DNA of 64,000 bases from Lysobacter panacisoli (GCF_009765165.1 NZ_VLNU01000001.1:3478247-3542246), one strand, 5' to 3'; numbered from the stretch's first letter, positions 1 through 9,193 are shown. The notes: generated by a model from the letters alone, not told the origin. Translations and numbers: made by a program.

Positions 1-138
1 CAGCAGGATGCCGCCGAACAGGCAGGACCATCCCTGGCGCGCACCGAAGACGAGCAGCTCGATCGCGAAACGCCAGGCGCGAGTCCCGCGATGACGGGCG
101 AGCAGTCGGCTGGCGAAACGATGTAATGCATGCTCCAT
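1..138 (-). CDS. DUF817 family membrane protein, N-terminal fragment
   Basis: This is the first 46 codons of a minus-strand gene whose remainder lies beyond the left edge. The visible protein starts MEHALHRFASRLLARH and continues into FAIELLVFGARQGWSCLFGG, which I recall as the conserved opening of DUF817 membrane proteins (bacterial integral membrane family of unknown function). The start is the ATG at 138. The frame stays open to base 1. The gene runs the same way as the RND operon to its right, but a strong hairpin at 243-271 separates them, so it is probably transcribed on its own. Family assignment rests on a short stretch only. Confidence 0.55.
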   Translation of the reverse strand, partial: MEHALHRFASRLLARHRGTRAWRFAIELLVFGARQGWSCLFGGILL

Positions 139-242
139 GTCGGCACCGACTAGTCTGTCGGCTCAAGCGTGCATGCTCGGCATGAAGTGCGCGGGGCTGC
201 GATGCGAAGCGAATGTGAAGTCGCGCGCGTCCGCACAAACAA

Positions 243-271
243 GAACGGGAAGGTCATCGACCTTCCCGTTC
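243..271 (-). terminator. Rho-independent terminator of the RND operon
   Basis: Two perfect 13-base arms (243-255 and 259-271) close a 3-base loop. Reading the minus strand, the stem is followed by a T-rich stretch (TTGTTTGT). It lies 20 bases beyond the stop codon of the last RND permease gene. Confidence 0.8.
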
Positions 272-290
272 CGTTTGCATTGCAGTTGCC

Positions 291-3200
291 TTAGTCCGCC
301 CTGAGCGCCGCCACCGCCGCCGCGGGCACGGCCTCGGGCTTTCCGCGTGCGCGACGCACCATGCGCGCGGTGCCGGTGCGCAGGTCGTCGAGCATCGCGT
401 AGATGGTCGGCAGGAACAGCAGGCTGACCACCGTCGAGAACGCGAGGCCACCGGCGATTGCGCGCGCCATCGGGTAGTACGGCGGACCGTCGCCGCCGAT
501 CTGCGTCTGCGTCAGTGAGATCGGCACCATCGCCAGGATCGCCGTGCCCATCGTCATGAGGATCGGACGCAGGCGTTCGCGGCTGCCTTCCACCAGCGCA
601 TCGGTCCGCGACAGGCCACGACGACGCAGGTTGTTGATGTGCTCGATCATCACGATGCCGTTGTTCACCACCACGCCCATCAGCACCAGGATGCCGATGA
701 AGGCCATGATGTTGAATTCTGTGCCGGTCAGCCAGAACAGCCAGAACACACCGAACACCGAGAACAGCACGCCGCTCATGATCGCCGACGGGAACAGCAG
801 CGATTCGAACACCGCCGCCATGACCACGTAGATCATGATCAGCGCGATCAGCAGGTTGAACATCATCTGCTTGTTCGCCTCGGCTTCGTCCTCGAATGCA
901 CCCGACTCGAAGCTGAAGGTGTAACCGGCCGGGAACGCGATCGACTTGAGCGATTCTTCCATCGCCTTGCGCGCTTCGGGCACGGTGATCTTGTCGCCGA
1001 GGTTGGCCTGGATCGCGACCGTGGTCTGGCGGTTGGCGCGCTGGATCTGCGTCGCCGACGGCTTGACCGCGACATCGACCATCGCCAGCAGCGGCACGGT
1101 GCGGCCATCCGGCGCGCGCACGGTGAAGCTGGCGATGTCTTCCATGCCGAAGTCTTCGGCGCCGGCGAAACGCACCCACACCGGCACTTCGGTCTCGCCG
1201 CGACGGAACTCGCGCAGCGGAGCGCCACGTAGCGCCAGGCCGACGAAGCTGGCCACTTCCTGCGCGCTGAAGCCGAACGAGGCCGCGCGCTCGCGATCCA
1301 CGTGCACCGACAGCTCGCTGTTCTGGTCGCCGATGTCGACGCGCACGTCGCGCAGCTCCTTGCGCTTGGCGAGGATCGGCACGATGTCGTTGGCCAGTTC
1401 GACCAGGGTTTCGGTCGAATCGCCGACCAGCTGCACCTGTACGTTCTGGCCCGGGCCACCGCCGCCGCCACCACCGCCCTGGTTGCCGATGCCGATGTTG
1501 GCACGGGCCGACTTCGGGATGTCCTTGCGCAACTTCTCGATGATCGCCTTGGACTCGCTGATCTTCTCGGTGTCGAAAGTGATGCGCGTACCGCCCCAGC
1601 CCTGCTCGCTGTAGTACGAGTAGATCTGGGTGATGTTGTACTTCTTGCGGTTCACGTCGAGGAACTTCTCGACCTTGAGGATCTCGTCCGACATCTGCTC
1701 CTTCGTGTACGCGCCCTTCCACTGGTAGAAGATGTTGGTCTCGGTGCCGTCGTCGCCACCGAACATGTTCTTCTTGGTCAGCTGGAACGGCACGATGCTG
1801 ACGGCGATGATCATCAGGATGCCGAGCACGGCCTTGCCGCGATGCTCAAGCGTCCAGCGCAGGAACTGCGCGTAGTGCTTCTGCATGCGCGGGATCAGGC
1901 CGCGATCGGACTTCACCGCCGGCGGCGTCTTCAGTCGCGCGGAGATCATCGGGATCAGGCTCACCGCGACCAGCCACGAGGCCAGCAGCGACACCGAGAT
2001 GGTGATCGCGATCTGCGACAGGTAGATGCTCAGGAAGTTGCGGTCGCCGAACAGGTTGGGCAGGAACACGATGCAGTGGCACAGCGTGCCCGCCGACAGC
2101 GCGATGGCGACGTGCTTGGTGCCCAGGATCGACGCCATCACCGGCTGGTCAGGCAGGCGTTCGCGTTCCTGGTAGATGCTCTCCACCACCACGACCGCGT
2201 TGTCGACCAGCATGCCCACCGCCAGCAGCAGGCCCATCATCGACAGGATGTTGAGCGTGACGCCGGTGAAGTACATGAAGCCCAGCGTCATCACGAAGCA
2301 GATCGGGATGGCCAGCGTCACCATCAGCGTCGACGGCCAGTGGCGCAGGAAGAAGAACAGCACCGCGATCGACAGCAACAGGCCGATGCCGCCGGCCTCG
2401 GCCAATTCCAGCAGCGACTTGGTGACGTTCTCGCCCTGGTTGTCGATGATGATGATGCGGATGTCGCTCAGCTCGGGCTGCTTGCGGATCGCCTCGACTT
2501 CCGCCAGCGCCTTGCTCGACACATCCACCAGGTTCGCATTGCGCTCCTTGAAGATGTCCAGGCCGATCGCGGGTCGTCCGTCGAGACGGCGACCGTAGTT
2601 CATGCGCTGCGGCTTGAGCCGGATCTCGGCGATGTCGCCCAGGCGCACGCCCTTGCTGTCGATCACCAGGTCGCGCAGCTGCTGCAGGTCGGTGATCTCA
2701 CCCACCGGCTGCACGCGCAGGCGCCGCCCGCCGTCGTCGATCTGGCCGGCGGAGATCGAGAAGTTGACCTCCTGCAGACGCTTGTTCAGATCGTTGAGGC
2801 TGAGGTTGTGCGCGGTCAGGCGGTCCGGATCGATCGCGATCTCGACTTCGTTCGGCGCCGCGCCGGTCACATCGACGCGCGCGACGCCCGGGATGCGTTC
2901 GATGCGCCGCTTGAACTCGCGGTCGATCATGTCGTACGCGCCGGTCAGGTCGCTCTTGCTGGCCAGTCGCACGCGCAGGACGGGTTCGTCCGTGGTGGAG
3001 AACTTGAAGACGTTGTAACGCTGCAGGTCTTCCGGCAGGTCGTCGCGGATCGCGTCGATGCGCTCGCGCGCTTCCGAGGCCGCGATGGCGACATCGCGGT
3101 TCCAGTCGGAGAACTGCATGAAGATCTCGGCGCCGTCGGCACGCGCATTGGCATCCATGCGCTTGATGCCGGTCATCGTCGACAGCGATTCCTCCACCGG

Positions 3201-3395
3201 ACGCAGCAGCGTGCGCTCCACCTCCTCGGGGGTGGAGCCGGTGTACGGAAGCTGGACGAAGATGAAGGGCGGCGAGACTTCCGGGAACGCTTCAAGCGGC
3301 AGGCGGATCGCTGCGATCAGGCCGATCACGAACAGCGATATGAAGAACATGATCGCCGTGACCGGCCGCTTGATGCTGAGCTCCGCAATGGTCAT
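291..3395 (-). CDS. RND-family efflux permease (second of the pair)
   Basis: This is a 1034-residue inner-membrane resistance-nodulation-division transporter of the AcrB/MdtB type. It starts MTIAELSIKRPVTAIMFF, the usual cytoplasmic lead into TM1. I chose the ATG at 3395 because GAGGAG sits about 9 bases upstream and the gene then begins 13 bases after the preceding permease stops. TM4 carries VDN (D398, N399) where AcrB has D407-D408. TM10 carries VVVNNG with N911 at the place of AcrB K940, so the classical proton-relay set is incomplete. A run of eight glycines occurs at residues 640-647 in the second periplasmic part. It is the last gene of the adaptor-permease-permease operon. Substrate is not predictable. 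Confidence 0.93.
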   Translation of the reverse strand: MTIAELSIKRPVTAIMFFISLFVIGLIAAIRLPLEAFPEVSPPFIFVQLPYTGSTPEEVERTLLRPVEESLSTMTGIKRMDANARADGAEIFMQFSDWNRDVAIAASEARERIDAIRDDLPEDLQRYNVFKFSTTDEPVLRVRLASKSDLTGAYDMIDREFKRRIERIPGVARVDVTGAAPNEVEIAIDPDRLTAHNLSLNDLNKRLQEVNFSISAGQIDDGGRRLRVQPVGEITDLQQLRDLVIDSKGVRLGDIAEIRLKPQRMNYGRRLDGRPAIGLDIFKERNANLVDVSSKALAEVEAIRKQPELSDIRIIIIDNQGENVTKSLLELAEAGGIGLLLSIAVLFFFLRHWPSTLMVTLAIPICFVMTLGFMYFTGVTLNILSMMGLLLAVGMLVDNAVVVVESIYQERERLPDQPVMASILGTKHVAIALSAGTLCHCIVFLPNLFGDRNFLSIYLSQIAITISVSLLASWLVAVSLIPMISARLKTPPAVKSDRGLIPRMQKHYAQFLRWTLEHRGKAVLGILMIIAVSIVPFQLTKKNMFGGDDGTETNIFYQWKGAYTKEQMSDEILKVEKFLDVNRKKYNITQIYSYYSEQGWGGTRITFDTEKISESKAIIEKLRKDIPKSARANIGIGNQGGGGGGGGPGQNVQVQLVGDSTETLVELANDIVPILAKRKELRDVRVDIGDQNSELSVHVDRERAASFGFSAQEVASFVGLALRGAPLREFRRGETEVPVWVRFAGAEDFGMEDIASFTVRAPDGRTVPLLAMVDVAVKPSATQIQRANRQTTVAIQANLGDKITVPEARKAMEESLKSIAFPAGYTFSFESGAFEDEAEANKQMMFNLLIALIMIYVVMAAVFESLLFPSAIMSGVLFSVFGVFWLFWLTGTEFNIMAFIGILVLMGVVVNNGIVMIEHINNLRRRGLSRTDALVEGSRERLRPILMTMGTAILAMVPISLTQTQIGGDGPPYYPMARAIAGGLAFSTVVSLLFLPTIYAMLDDLRTGTARMVRRARGKPEAVPAAAVAALRAD

Positions 3396-3408
3396 GTCGT
3401 CGCGCTCC

Positions 3409-6400
3409 TCAGACCGGCTCGACCGTGCCGTCGGCATCGCCGCCGGCGATCGGCGCATGCGTGCGCTTGGCGCGGTTGACGTAGTACTCGTCCGCGCGGC
3501 GATCCAACAGGTCGTACACGACCGGGATCACCACCAGCGTCAGCAGCGTCGACACCAGCAGGCCGCCGATCACCGTGATCGCCATCGGCGAACGCACTTC
3601 CGCACCCTCGCCCATCGCCAGCGCCAGCGGCAGGAAGCCGAACAGCGTGCACATGGTGGTCATGATGATCGGACGCAGGCGCGAACGTGCACCTTCGATC
3701 AGCGCTTCGCGCTTGCCCACGCCGTTCTCGCGCAACTGGTTGACCTTGTCGACCAGGATGATCGCGTTCTTCACCACCAGGCCGACCAGCAGGATCAGGC
3801 CGATGAACACCACCACCGACACCGGCGAATTGGTGATCAACAGCGCGAGCACCGCACCGACCAGCGCCAGTGGAATGGTGAACAGGATGACGAACGGATG
3901 CAGCAGCGATTCGAACTGCGAGGCCATCACCAGATACACCAGGAACACGGCCAGACCGAACGCGAACAGCAGCGACTTGACGGATTCCGCGAGCTCCTCG
4001 CCCTGGCCGCCGATGTGCATGCTCACGCCCGCGCCGAGCGGCTGGCGACCCACCATGTCCTGCACTTCCGCCACGGCGGTGCCGAGGTCGATGTCGCGCA
4101 GGTTGGCCGAGACGATCGCCACGCGCACCTGGTCGGCGCGGTGGATTTCGCTCGGGCCGGTGGTGGCGACCACGTCGGCGACCGCGTCCAGCGTGACCGG
4201 GCGCGTGCTGCCCGGGTTCACGATGAGGCGGCGGATGCTGTCGACCGACGCGCGATCGGTTTCGCGCGCACGCACCAGCACGTCGATCTTGCGGTCGCGG
4301 AAGCTGTAGCGCGTGGCGACATCGCCGCGCACCTTCTTCACGACCACGTCGGCGATCTGGCGCGTGGTCAGGCCGAGCGCACCGGCGCGGTCCTGGTCGA
4401 AGCGGATCTGGATCTCCGGGAAGCCTTCCTCCACCGTCGACTTCACGTCGGCGTAGTGCGGATTGGCGCGCAGCATCTTGGCCATCTGCTGGCCCGCCTG
4501 CTGGATGCCCGCCAGGTCCTGGCCACGCAGTTCGATTTCCAGCGGCGTGGAGAAGCTGAAGAGCTCAGGACGGCTGAAGTCGACCTGCGCGGACGGATGC
4601 GCCTTCATCGTTTCGCGCAGACGCTCGGTCTCACTGGCTTCGATCGCCTTGCTGCCACCGTCCTCCATCACGACGGTGAGCTTGCCGATGTTCTCGCCGC
4701 TCTCGGTCGGATTGGCGTCAAGGCGCGTGCCGGTGCCGCTGACGCCGTACAGCGTACGGATGCCCTCATCCTTGGCATGCTTCTGCTGCAGTTCGCGCAC
4801 CAATGCGTCGGTGTCGCGCAGCGGCGTGCCAGGAGGCAGCTTCACCGTCATTTCGAAGCGGTCCTGCGCCAGCTGCGGGATCAGGTCCGCGCCGAGCATC
4901 GGCACGGCCAGCAGCGTCAGCGCGAAGGCCACCGCCGCCGAACCCAGCACCAGCGCCGGCCGGTTGAGCGCGGTCGGCAGCAGCTTCAGGTAGCCGCTCT
5001 CGGCGCGGCCATACGGTGCCATCGACAGGTCGCTGGCCTTGCGCATGATCGGACCGACCACGCGGACCAGTCCGCGCCACGCGCGCACGATGCCCCACGC
5101 GATCACGAAGAACAGCATGCGCAGCAGCCAGTTGAAACCGTGCACGAGGTAGGCGAACGGCTTGCCGACCTTCGCCTTCGGCTCCCAGCGCGGGTGCGGC
5201 GCTTCTTCGGCGAACGCCATCGGCGGACGGCCCTTGAGCGCACTCAGCATCGGGATCAGCGTCATCGACACGATCAACGAGATGCCGATCGCAAGCGCAA
5301 CGGTGAGCGCCTGGTCGCGGAACAGCTGGCCGGCGATGCCCTGCACGAACACCAGCGGCAGGAACACCGCGATGGTGGTCAGCGTGGACGCGACGACGGC
5401 CATGCTCACCTCGCGCGTGCCGGCGATGGCGGCATCGAGCACGCCAAGCCCTCGCTCACGCGCCTTGGCGATGCTTTCGAGCACGACGATCGAGTCGTCC
5501 ACGACCAGGCCGGTGGCCAGCGCGAGGCCGCCCAGCGACATGACGTTGAGGCTCAGGCCCATCTGGCCCATGAAGAAGAACGTCGCGATGATCGACACCG
5601 GCAGCGACAGGCTGATCACGAACGTGCTCCAGCCATCGCGCAGGAACAGGAAGATGATCAGGATCGCGAGCGCGCCGCCGATCACCGCGTCCTTCTTGAC
5701 GTCGCTGATGGCGTGGCGGATGAACGTCGACTGGTCGTCGGTGGTCGTCAGCGTGATGTCCGGCGGGATCTGCTCCTTGATCTCGTCCAGGCGCTTCTGG
5801 ATCGCATCGGCGGTGGCGACGGTGTTCGCATCGCCTTCCTTGTAGATGGCGAGTTCGACCGCTTCCTTGCCGGCCAGGCGGATGATGGCCTCGCGTTCCT
5901 TGAAGCCCTGGCGGACCTCGGCCACGTCCTTCAGGCGCACGGGCATGCCGCCGGCGACGGTGGAACCGGCGCCGCCGCTGGCGCTCTGCACCGACGCCGC
6001 CGCGGCCATCGCCTCGGCAGAACCGGTCTGCGCCGCGATCGCGGCCATCTGCGCCGCCGCGCTCGCGGCCGCGTTGTCGCCGCCGCTCTGCGTGGCGACC
6101 AGCATCTCGCGGATTTCCGGCACGCTGGCGAACTGGTTCACCGTGCGCACGAGGTAACGCTGCGAACCTTCTTCCAGACGGCCGCCGGAAACGTTGATGT
6201 TTTCCTGCTGCAAACGCTGGATGACGTTGTCGATCGGCAGGTTGAGCTGTGCGAGCTTCTGCTGGTCGATGTCGACCTGGATCTCGTCCTCGAGGCCACC
6301 GCCGACCTTCACCGCGGCGACGCCTTCGACCGGCTCGAGCTTCTTCTTCAGGTCGTCGTCGGCGTAGCGGCGCATCGCGGTGAGCTGGCGCAGCGCTTCG

Positions 6401-6879
6401 GTGTCGCTGGACGCTTCGTCCTTGGGCGACAGCGCGATGCGCAGTATCGGCTCGGTCGACGGATTGAAGCGCAGCAGCACCGGCGCCTTGGCCTCCAGCG
6501 GCAGCTGCACGACTTCCATCTTGTCGCGCACTTCGAGGCTGGCCTGGTCCATGTCGGTGCCCCAGGCGAACTCGAGCACGACGTCGCTCTGGCCCGTGCG
6601 CGAAACCGACTTGAGCTTGCGCAGTCCCTTGACCACGCCGACGGCCTCTTCGACCGGCTCGCTGATCAGGGTTTCGATTTCCGCCGGGGCCGCACCGGTG
6701 TACTCGGTGCGGACCGTCAGCGTGGGATAGCTCAGGTCCGGCAGCAGGTTGACCTTGAGATCGCCCAGCGCGATCAGGCCGAACAGGACGAAAGTGAGCG
6801 TCACCATCATCACCGTCACGCGACGGCGAGTGGAGAATTCCACCAGGTTGAAGCCGGGCGTGTTCGCAGGATGCGTCAC
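3409..6879 (-). CDS. RND-family efflux permease (first of the pair)
   Basis: This is a 1156-residue RND proton/substrate antiporter that should form the inner-membrane part of a tripartite efflux pump. It starts at a GTG (6879) preceded by GGAGAG, 16 bases after the adaptor stop codon. Proton-relay residues match AcrB: VVDDS in TM4 (D461, D462) and VVKNA in TM10 (K1037). It is about 120 residues longer than its partner. Part of this is an Ala/Gly/Ser/Gln-rich insertion at about residues 264-310, just before the conserved PVRLKDVAEV segment. The second permease follows 13 bases later, so the two may form a mixed trimer like MdtBC. That is inference from gene order. Confidence 0.93.
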   Translation of the reverse strand: MTHPANTPGFNLVEFSTRRRVTVMMVTLTFVLFGLIALGDLKVNLLPDLSYPTLTVRTEYTGAAPAEIETLISEPVEEAVGVVKGLRKLKSVSRTGQSDVVLEFAWGTDMDQASLEVRDKMEVVQLPLEAKAPVLLRFNPSTEPILRIALSPKDEASSDTEALRQLTAMRRYADDDLKKKLEPVEGVAAVKVGGGLEDEIQVDIDQQKLAQLNLPIDNVIQRLQQENINVSGGRLEEGSQRYLVRTVNQFASVPEIREMLVATQSGGDNAAASAAAQMAAIAAQTGSAEAMAAAASVQSASGGAGSTVAGGMPVRLKDVAEVRQGFKEREAIIRLAGKEAVELAIYKEGDANTVATADAIQKRLDEIKEQIPPDITLTTTDDQSTFIRHAISDVKKDAVIGGALAILIIFLFLRDGWSTFVISLSLPVSIIATFFFMGQMGLSLNVMSLGGLALATGLVVDDSIVVLESIAKARERGLGVLDAAIAGTREVSMAVVASTLTTIAVFLPLVFVQGIAGQLFRDQALTVALAIGISLIVSMTLIPMLSALKGRPPMAFAEEAPHPRWEPKAKVGKPFAYLVHGFNWLLRMLFFVIAWGIVRAWRGLVRVVGPIMRKASDLSMAPYGRAESGYLKLLPTALNRPALVLGSAAVAFALTLLAVPMLGADLIPQLAQDRFEMTVKLPPGTPLRDTDALVRELQQKHAKDEGIRTLYGVSGTGTRLDANPTESGENIGKLTVVMEDGGSKAIEASETERLRETMKAHPSAQVDFSRPELFSFSTPLEIELRGQDLAGIQQAGQQMAKMLRANPHYADVKSTVEEGFPEIQIRFDQDRAGALGLTTRQIADVVVKKVRGDVATRYSFRDRKIDVLVRARETDRASVDSIRRLIVNPGSTRPVTLDAVADVVATTGPSEIHRADQVRVAIVSANLRDIDLGTAVAEVQDMVGRQPLGAGVSMHIGGQGEELAESVKSLLFAFGLAVFLVYLVMASQFESLLHPFVILFTIPLALVGAVLALLITNSPVSVVVFIGLILLVGLVVKNAIILVDKVNQLRENGVGKREALIEGARSRLRPIIMTTMCTLFGFLPLALAMGEGAEVRSPMAITVIGGLLVSTLLTLVVIPVVYDLLDRRADEYYVNRAKRTHAPIAGGDADGTVEPV

Positions 6880-6895
6880 GTTGCGCTCTCCGCGA

Positions 6896-8032
6896 TTACT
6901 GCTTGGATTCGGTCTTGGCGACGGCCGCTACTTCGGCCTTCGCCTGCGGCTGGCCCAGCACCTGCACGACCGTACCGTCGCGCAGCGCGGTCTTGCCGGC
7001 GACGACCACCTGGTCGCCTTCCTTCACGCCTTCGCGGACTTCGGCCCAGGAACCGTCCATATAGCCCAGCTTGACCGGCACGCGCTTGGTCTTGTCGCCG
7101 TTGACGACGAACACGGCCGGATCGCCGTCGTCCTCGAGCAGCGCCACGCGCGGCACGACGAGCGCGTTGGCGCGCTGGTCGTAGTCGATCTTGATGCGAC
7201 CGAACATGCCCGGCTGCAGCACGCCGCCGCCGGCGAACGAGCACACCACGCGGAAGGTGCCGCTGCCCGAATCCACCACCGGCGCAACGCGATCCACGGT
7301 GCCGGCGAAGGTCTTGCCCGGCAGCGCGTCGACCTGCAACAGCACCGGCAGGCCGGACTTGAGCGTGGCGAGCTCGCGCTCGGGCACGTTCAGCGTGGCC
7401 TCGAGGCGCGAGGTATCGACGATGCGGAAGATCGGCGTGTTGATCTGCACGAAGTTGCCGGTCTTGATCGAACGCGACGCGATCACGCCCGAGATCGGCG
7501 CCTCGACGCTGGCGTACGACAGCTCCAGGTTGGCCATGCGATTGGCCGCACGCGCTTCTTCCAGGTCGTAGCGCAGCTGGTCGTTGTCGTTGGCGCTGAG
7601 CAGCTTCTGCTCGGCCATCTGCTTGGCGCGAGCGTAGTTGGCCTCGAGCTTGCGCATCTGCGCGGCGGTCTGCGCGGCCTGCAGCTCCGAACGGGCCGAA
7701 TCCAGACGCACGAGGGTCTGGCCGGCACGGACCTGCTGGCCTTCCTCGAACATCACGTTGAGGGCCACGCCCGAGGTCTTGGCGACCACCTGCGACTCGG
7801 CCACCGGCTCCAGCGGGGCGGTACCGGTGTAGCTGGCGGCCACGGCGCGACGGGAGGCCTTGGCGACCTCGACCGGCACGGCGTCCGGGCCCTTCTTTTC
7901 CTCGCCTGGCTTGGCCTGGGCTTCGCCTGCCCCGCCCCCGCCCTTGCAGGCGCTCAGCAGCAACAGGCACGGCAACAGGACGACAGCGGCGCGGGCAAGA
8001 CCACGGCTGCGATTTGCGCTGAAGTGACGCAT
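6896..8032 (-). CDS. RND efflux periplasmic adaptor (membrane fusion protein), lipoprotein
   Basis: This 378-residue adaptor would link the two RND permeases to an outer-membrane channel. The signal peptide ends in LLSAC with the lipidated cysteine at C29, so it is a lipoprotein like AcrA. Then follow a biotinyl-lipoyl half (GQQVRAGQTLVRLDS), an alpha-hairpin rich in Ala/Glu/Lys (about residues 95-150), the second lipoyl half (APISGVIASRSIKTGNFV) and beta-barrel/membrane-proximal domains. The start at 8032 gives a proper signal peptide, while upstream in-frame starts do not. No channel (TolC/NodT) gene is nearby, so the channel must be encoded elsewhere. Confidence 0.93.
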   Translation of the reverse strand: MRHFSANRSRGLARAAVVLLPCLLLLSACKGGGGAGEAQAKPGEEKKGPDAVPVEVAKASRRAVAASYTGTAPLEPVAESQVVAKTSGVALNVMFEEGQQVRAGQTLVRLDSARSELQAAQTAAQMRKLEANYARAKQMAEQKLLSANDNDQLRYDLEEARAANRMANLELSYASVEAPISGVIASRSIKTGNFVQINTPIFRIVDTSRLEATLNVPERELATLKSGLPVLLQVDALPGKTFAGTVDRVAPVVDSGSGTFRVVCSFAGGGVLQPGMFGRIKIDYDQRANALVVPRVALLEDDGDPAVFVVNGDKTKRVPVKLGYMDGSWAEVREGVKEGDQVVVAGKTALRDGTVVQVLGQPQAKAEVAAVAKTESKQ

Positions 8033-8339
8033 CGAATTGGACCCCAAGTGGCTATTTACCGGACCGTATGCCGGTGTTGTATATAGGTATATCACCGCCC
8101 CAGTCACCCTCCATCCGCCGAAGGTCATGGTGACTGGAGCCACGTCGCATGCTGGCGGAGTCGATTCGATCCGGAGCCGCATCAACCATCGATGCAAAAT
8201 GGTACGGCTTCGTTGCATCAAGATCGCAGGCTATACTTGCAAACTTGTGCGCGCCCCAGTCAGCTGCATCGATGAACGGGCGTCACGCGCAGCCAGCTCC
8301 AGAACCTTTCGCTAGCCATTCGAGATTGCGGACTACGAC
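8033..8339. other. Divergent intergenic region between efflux and cytochrome genes
   Basis: These 307 bases hold no convincing gene. They must contain the start signals of the leftward RND operon and the rightward cytochrome pair. The leftward promoter candidate is listed separately. For the rightward genes I see only a possible -10 TATACT at 8232-8237 with no good -35 partner. The region is visibly more AT-rich than its flanks around 8075-8095 and 8195-8250. Confidence 0.6.
8073..8107 (-). promoter_or_regulatory. Candidate promoter and operator of the RND operon
   Basis: On the minus strand, GTGACT (8107-8102) and TATATA (8085-8080) are spaced 16 bases, giving a transcription start near 8073 and a leader of about 40 bases. 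The -10 lies inside an imperfect inverted repeat, 8073-8096, whose outer bases are GGTG and CACC and whose two 12-base halves match at 8 positions. This is a plausible repressor site, though no repressor gene lies alongside. Prediction by eye only. Confidence 0.35.
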
Positions 8340-8720
8340 ATGATGCGACCGCTGATGATCGCCGCCTGCTTCGTCCTGACCACCGCCGCGTTCAGCGCGT
8401 CGGCCCAGGAAACCCAGGCCCCTGCCGCCCCGGCCGCTGCCGCCACGCCGGCCGCTCCCGCCGCCATCAAGGGCAACGCCGACAAGGGCCGCCAACTGAC
8501 CTACACGTGCCAGGGCTGCCACGGCGTCGAAGGCTACAAGAACGCGTACCCGAACTATCACGTGCCGCGGATCGGCGGCCAGTCGGCGGTCTACCTGACC
8601 AACGCGCTTACCGAATACAAGAAGGGCACGCGCAAGCACCCGACGATGCAGGCCCAGTCGCAGAGCTTCTCCGACCAGGACATCGCCGACATCGCCGCCT
8701 TCCTTTCGACCCTGAAGTGA
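8340..8720 (+). CDS. Soluble mono-haem c-type cytochrome
   Basis: A 126-residue exported class I cytochrome c. The protein starts MMRPLMIAACFVLTTAAFSASAQ, a cleavable signal peptide ending at about residue 23. An Ala/Pro-rich linker follows. The haem attachment motif CQGCH lies in YTCQGCHGVEGY, and the distal methionine ligand is probably in HPTMQAQ. Such proteins carry electrons in the periplasm between the bc1 complex and oxidases or other acceptors. The next cytochrome gene begins 14 bases downstream, so the pair is co-transcribed. Confidence 0.9.
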   Translation: MMRPLMIAACFVLTTAAFSASAQETQAPAAPAAAATPAAPAAIKGNADKGRQLTYTCQGCHGVEGYKNAYPNYHVPRIGGQSAVYLTNALTEYKKGTRKHPTMQAQSQSFSDQDIADIAAFLSTLK

Positions 8721-8734
8721 GTGAGCGCACGACC

Positions 8735-9169
8735 ATGACGAACAAGATCCTCGCCATCGCCCTGCTCGCTTCCTTCGCCGTGGCCGGCTGCTCCGGTTCC
8801 GACACCCCGGCCGAGCATTCCGCCGCCGACCGTTCGGGCGGCCACACCTCTTCGTCCGCGGGCCTGCCGGCTGGCCACATCGCCGCTGGCGAGAAGCTGG
8901 CCCAGACCAAGGGCAAGGCCACCGGCCAGTCGTGCGTGGACTGCCACGGCGCCGAAGGCAACGCGCCGATCGACGAGTCCTACCCGAAGCTCGCCGGCCA
9001 GTACTACGACTACATCGCGCACTCGCTGCAGGCCTACCGCGACGGCGATCGCGAACACGCGCTGATGTCGAGCCAGGCCAAGGAGCTCAACGACCAGCAG
9101 ATCGCCGACCTGGCGGCCTACTTCGGTTCGCGCAAGAGCAACCTGCGCGACCTGAAGGGCGTGCACTGA
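8735..9169 (+). CDS. Membrane-anchored mono-haem c-type cytochrome (lipoprotein)
   Basis: A 144-residue cytochrome c with lipobox VAGCSGS, so probably anchored to a membrane by lipid at C19. After a Ser/Gly/His-rich linker comes the haem motif CVDCH followed by GAEGN. A probable Met ligand lies in EHALMSSQ. The core resembles the first cytochrome (same PKLAGQ/PRIGGQ and LTxY-type spacing), and each looks like one half of a dihaem cytochrome c4. It ends 25 bases before a strong terminator. Partner enzyme unknown. Confidence 0.9.
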   Translation: MTNKILAIALLASFAVAGCSGSDTPAEHSAADRSGGHTSSSAGLPAGHIAAGEKLAQTKGKATGQSCVDCHGAEGNAPIDESYPKLAGQYYDYIAHSLQAYRDGDREHALMSSQAKELNDQQIADLAAYFGSRKSNLRDLKGVH

Positions 9170-9193
9170 TTCCTGCGTAGCGACGTCGTGACG

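Noticed and set aside
3058..7074. A 1338-codon open frame on the plus strand opposite the RND permeases
   Set aside because: Low-complexity His/Arg/Asp composition and no domain. It mirrors the real permease genes.
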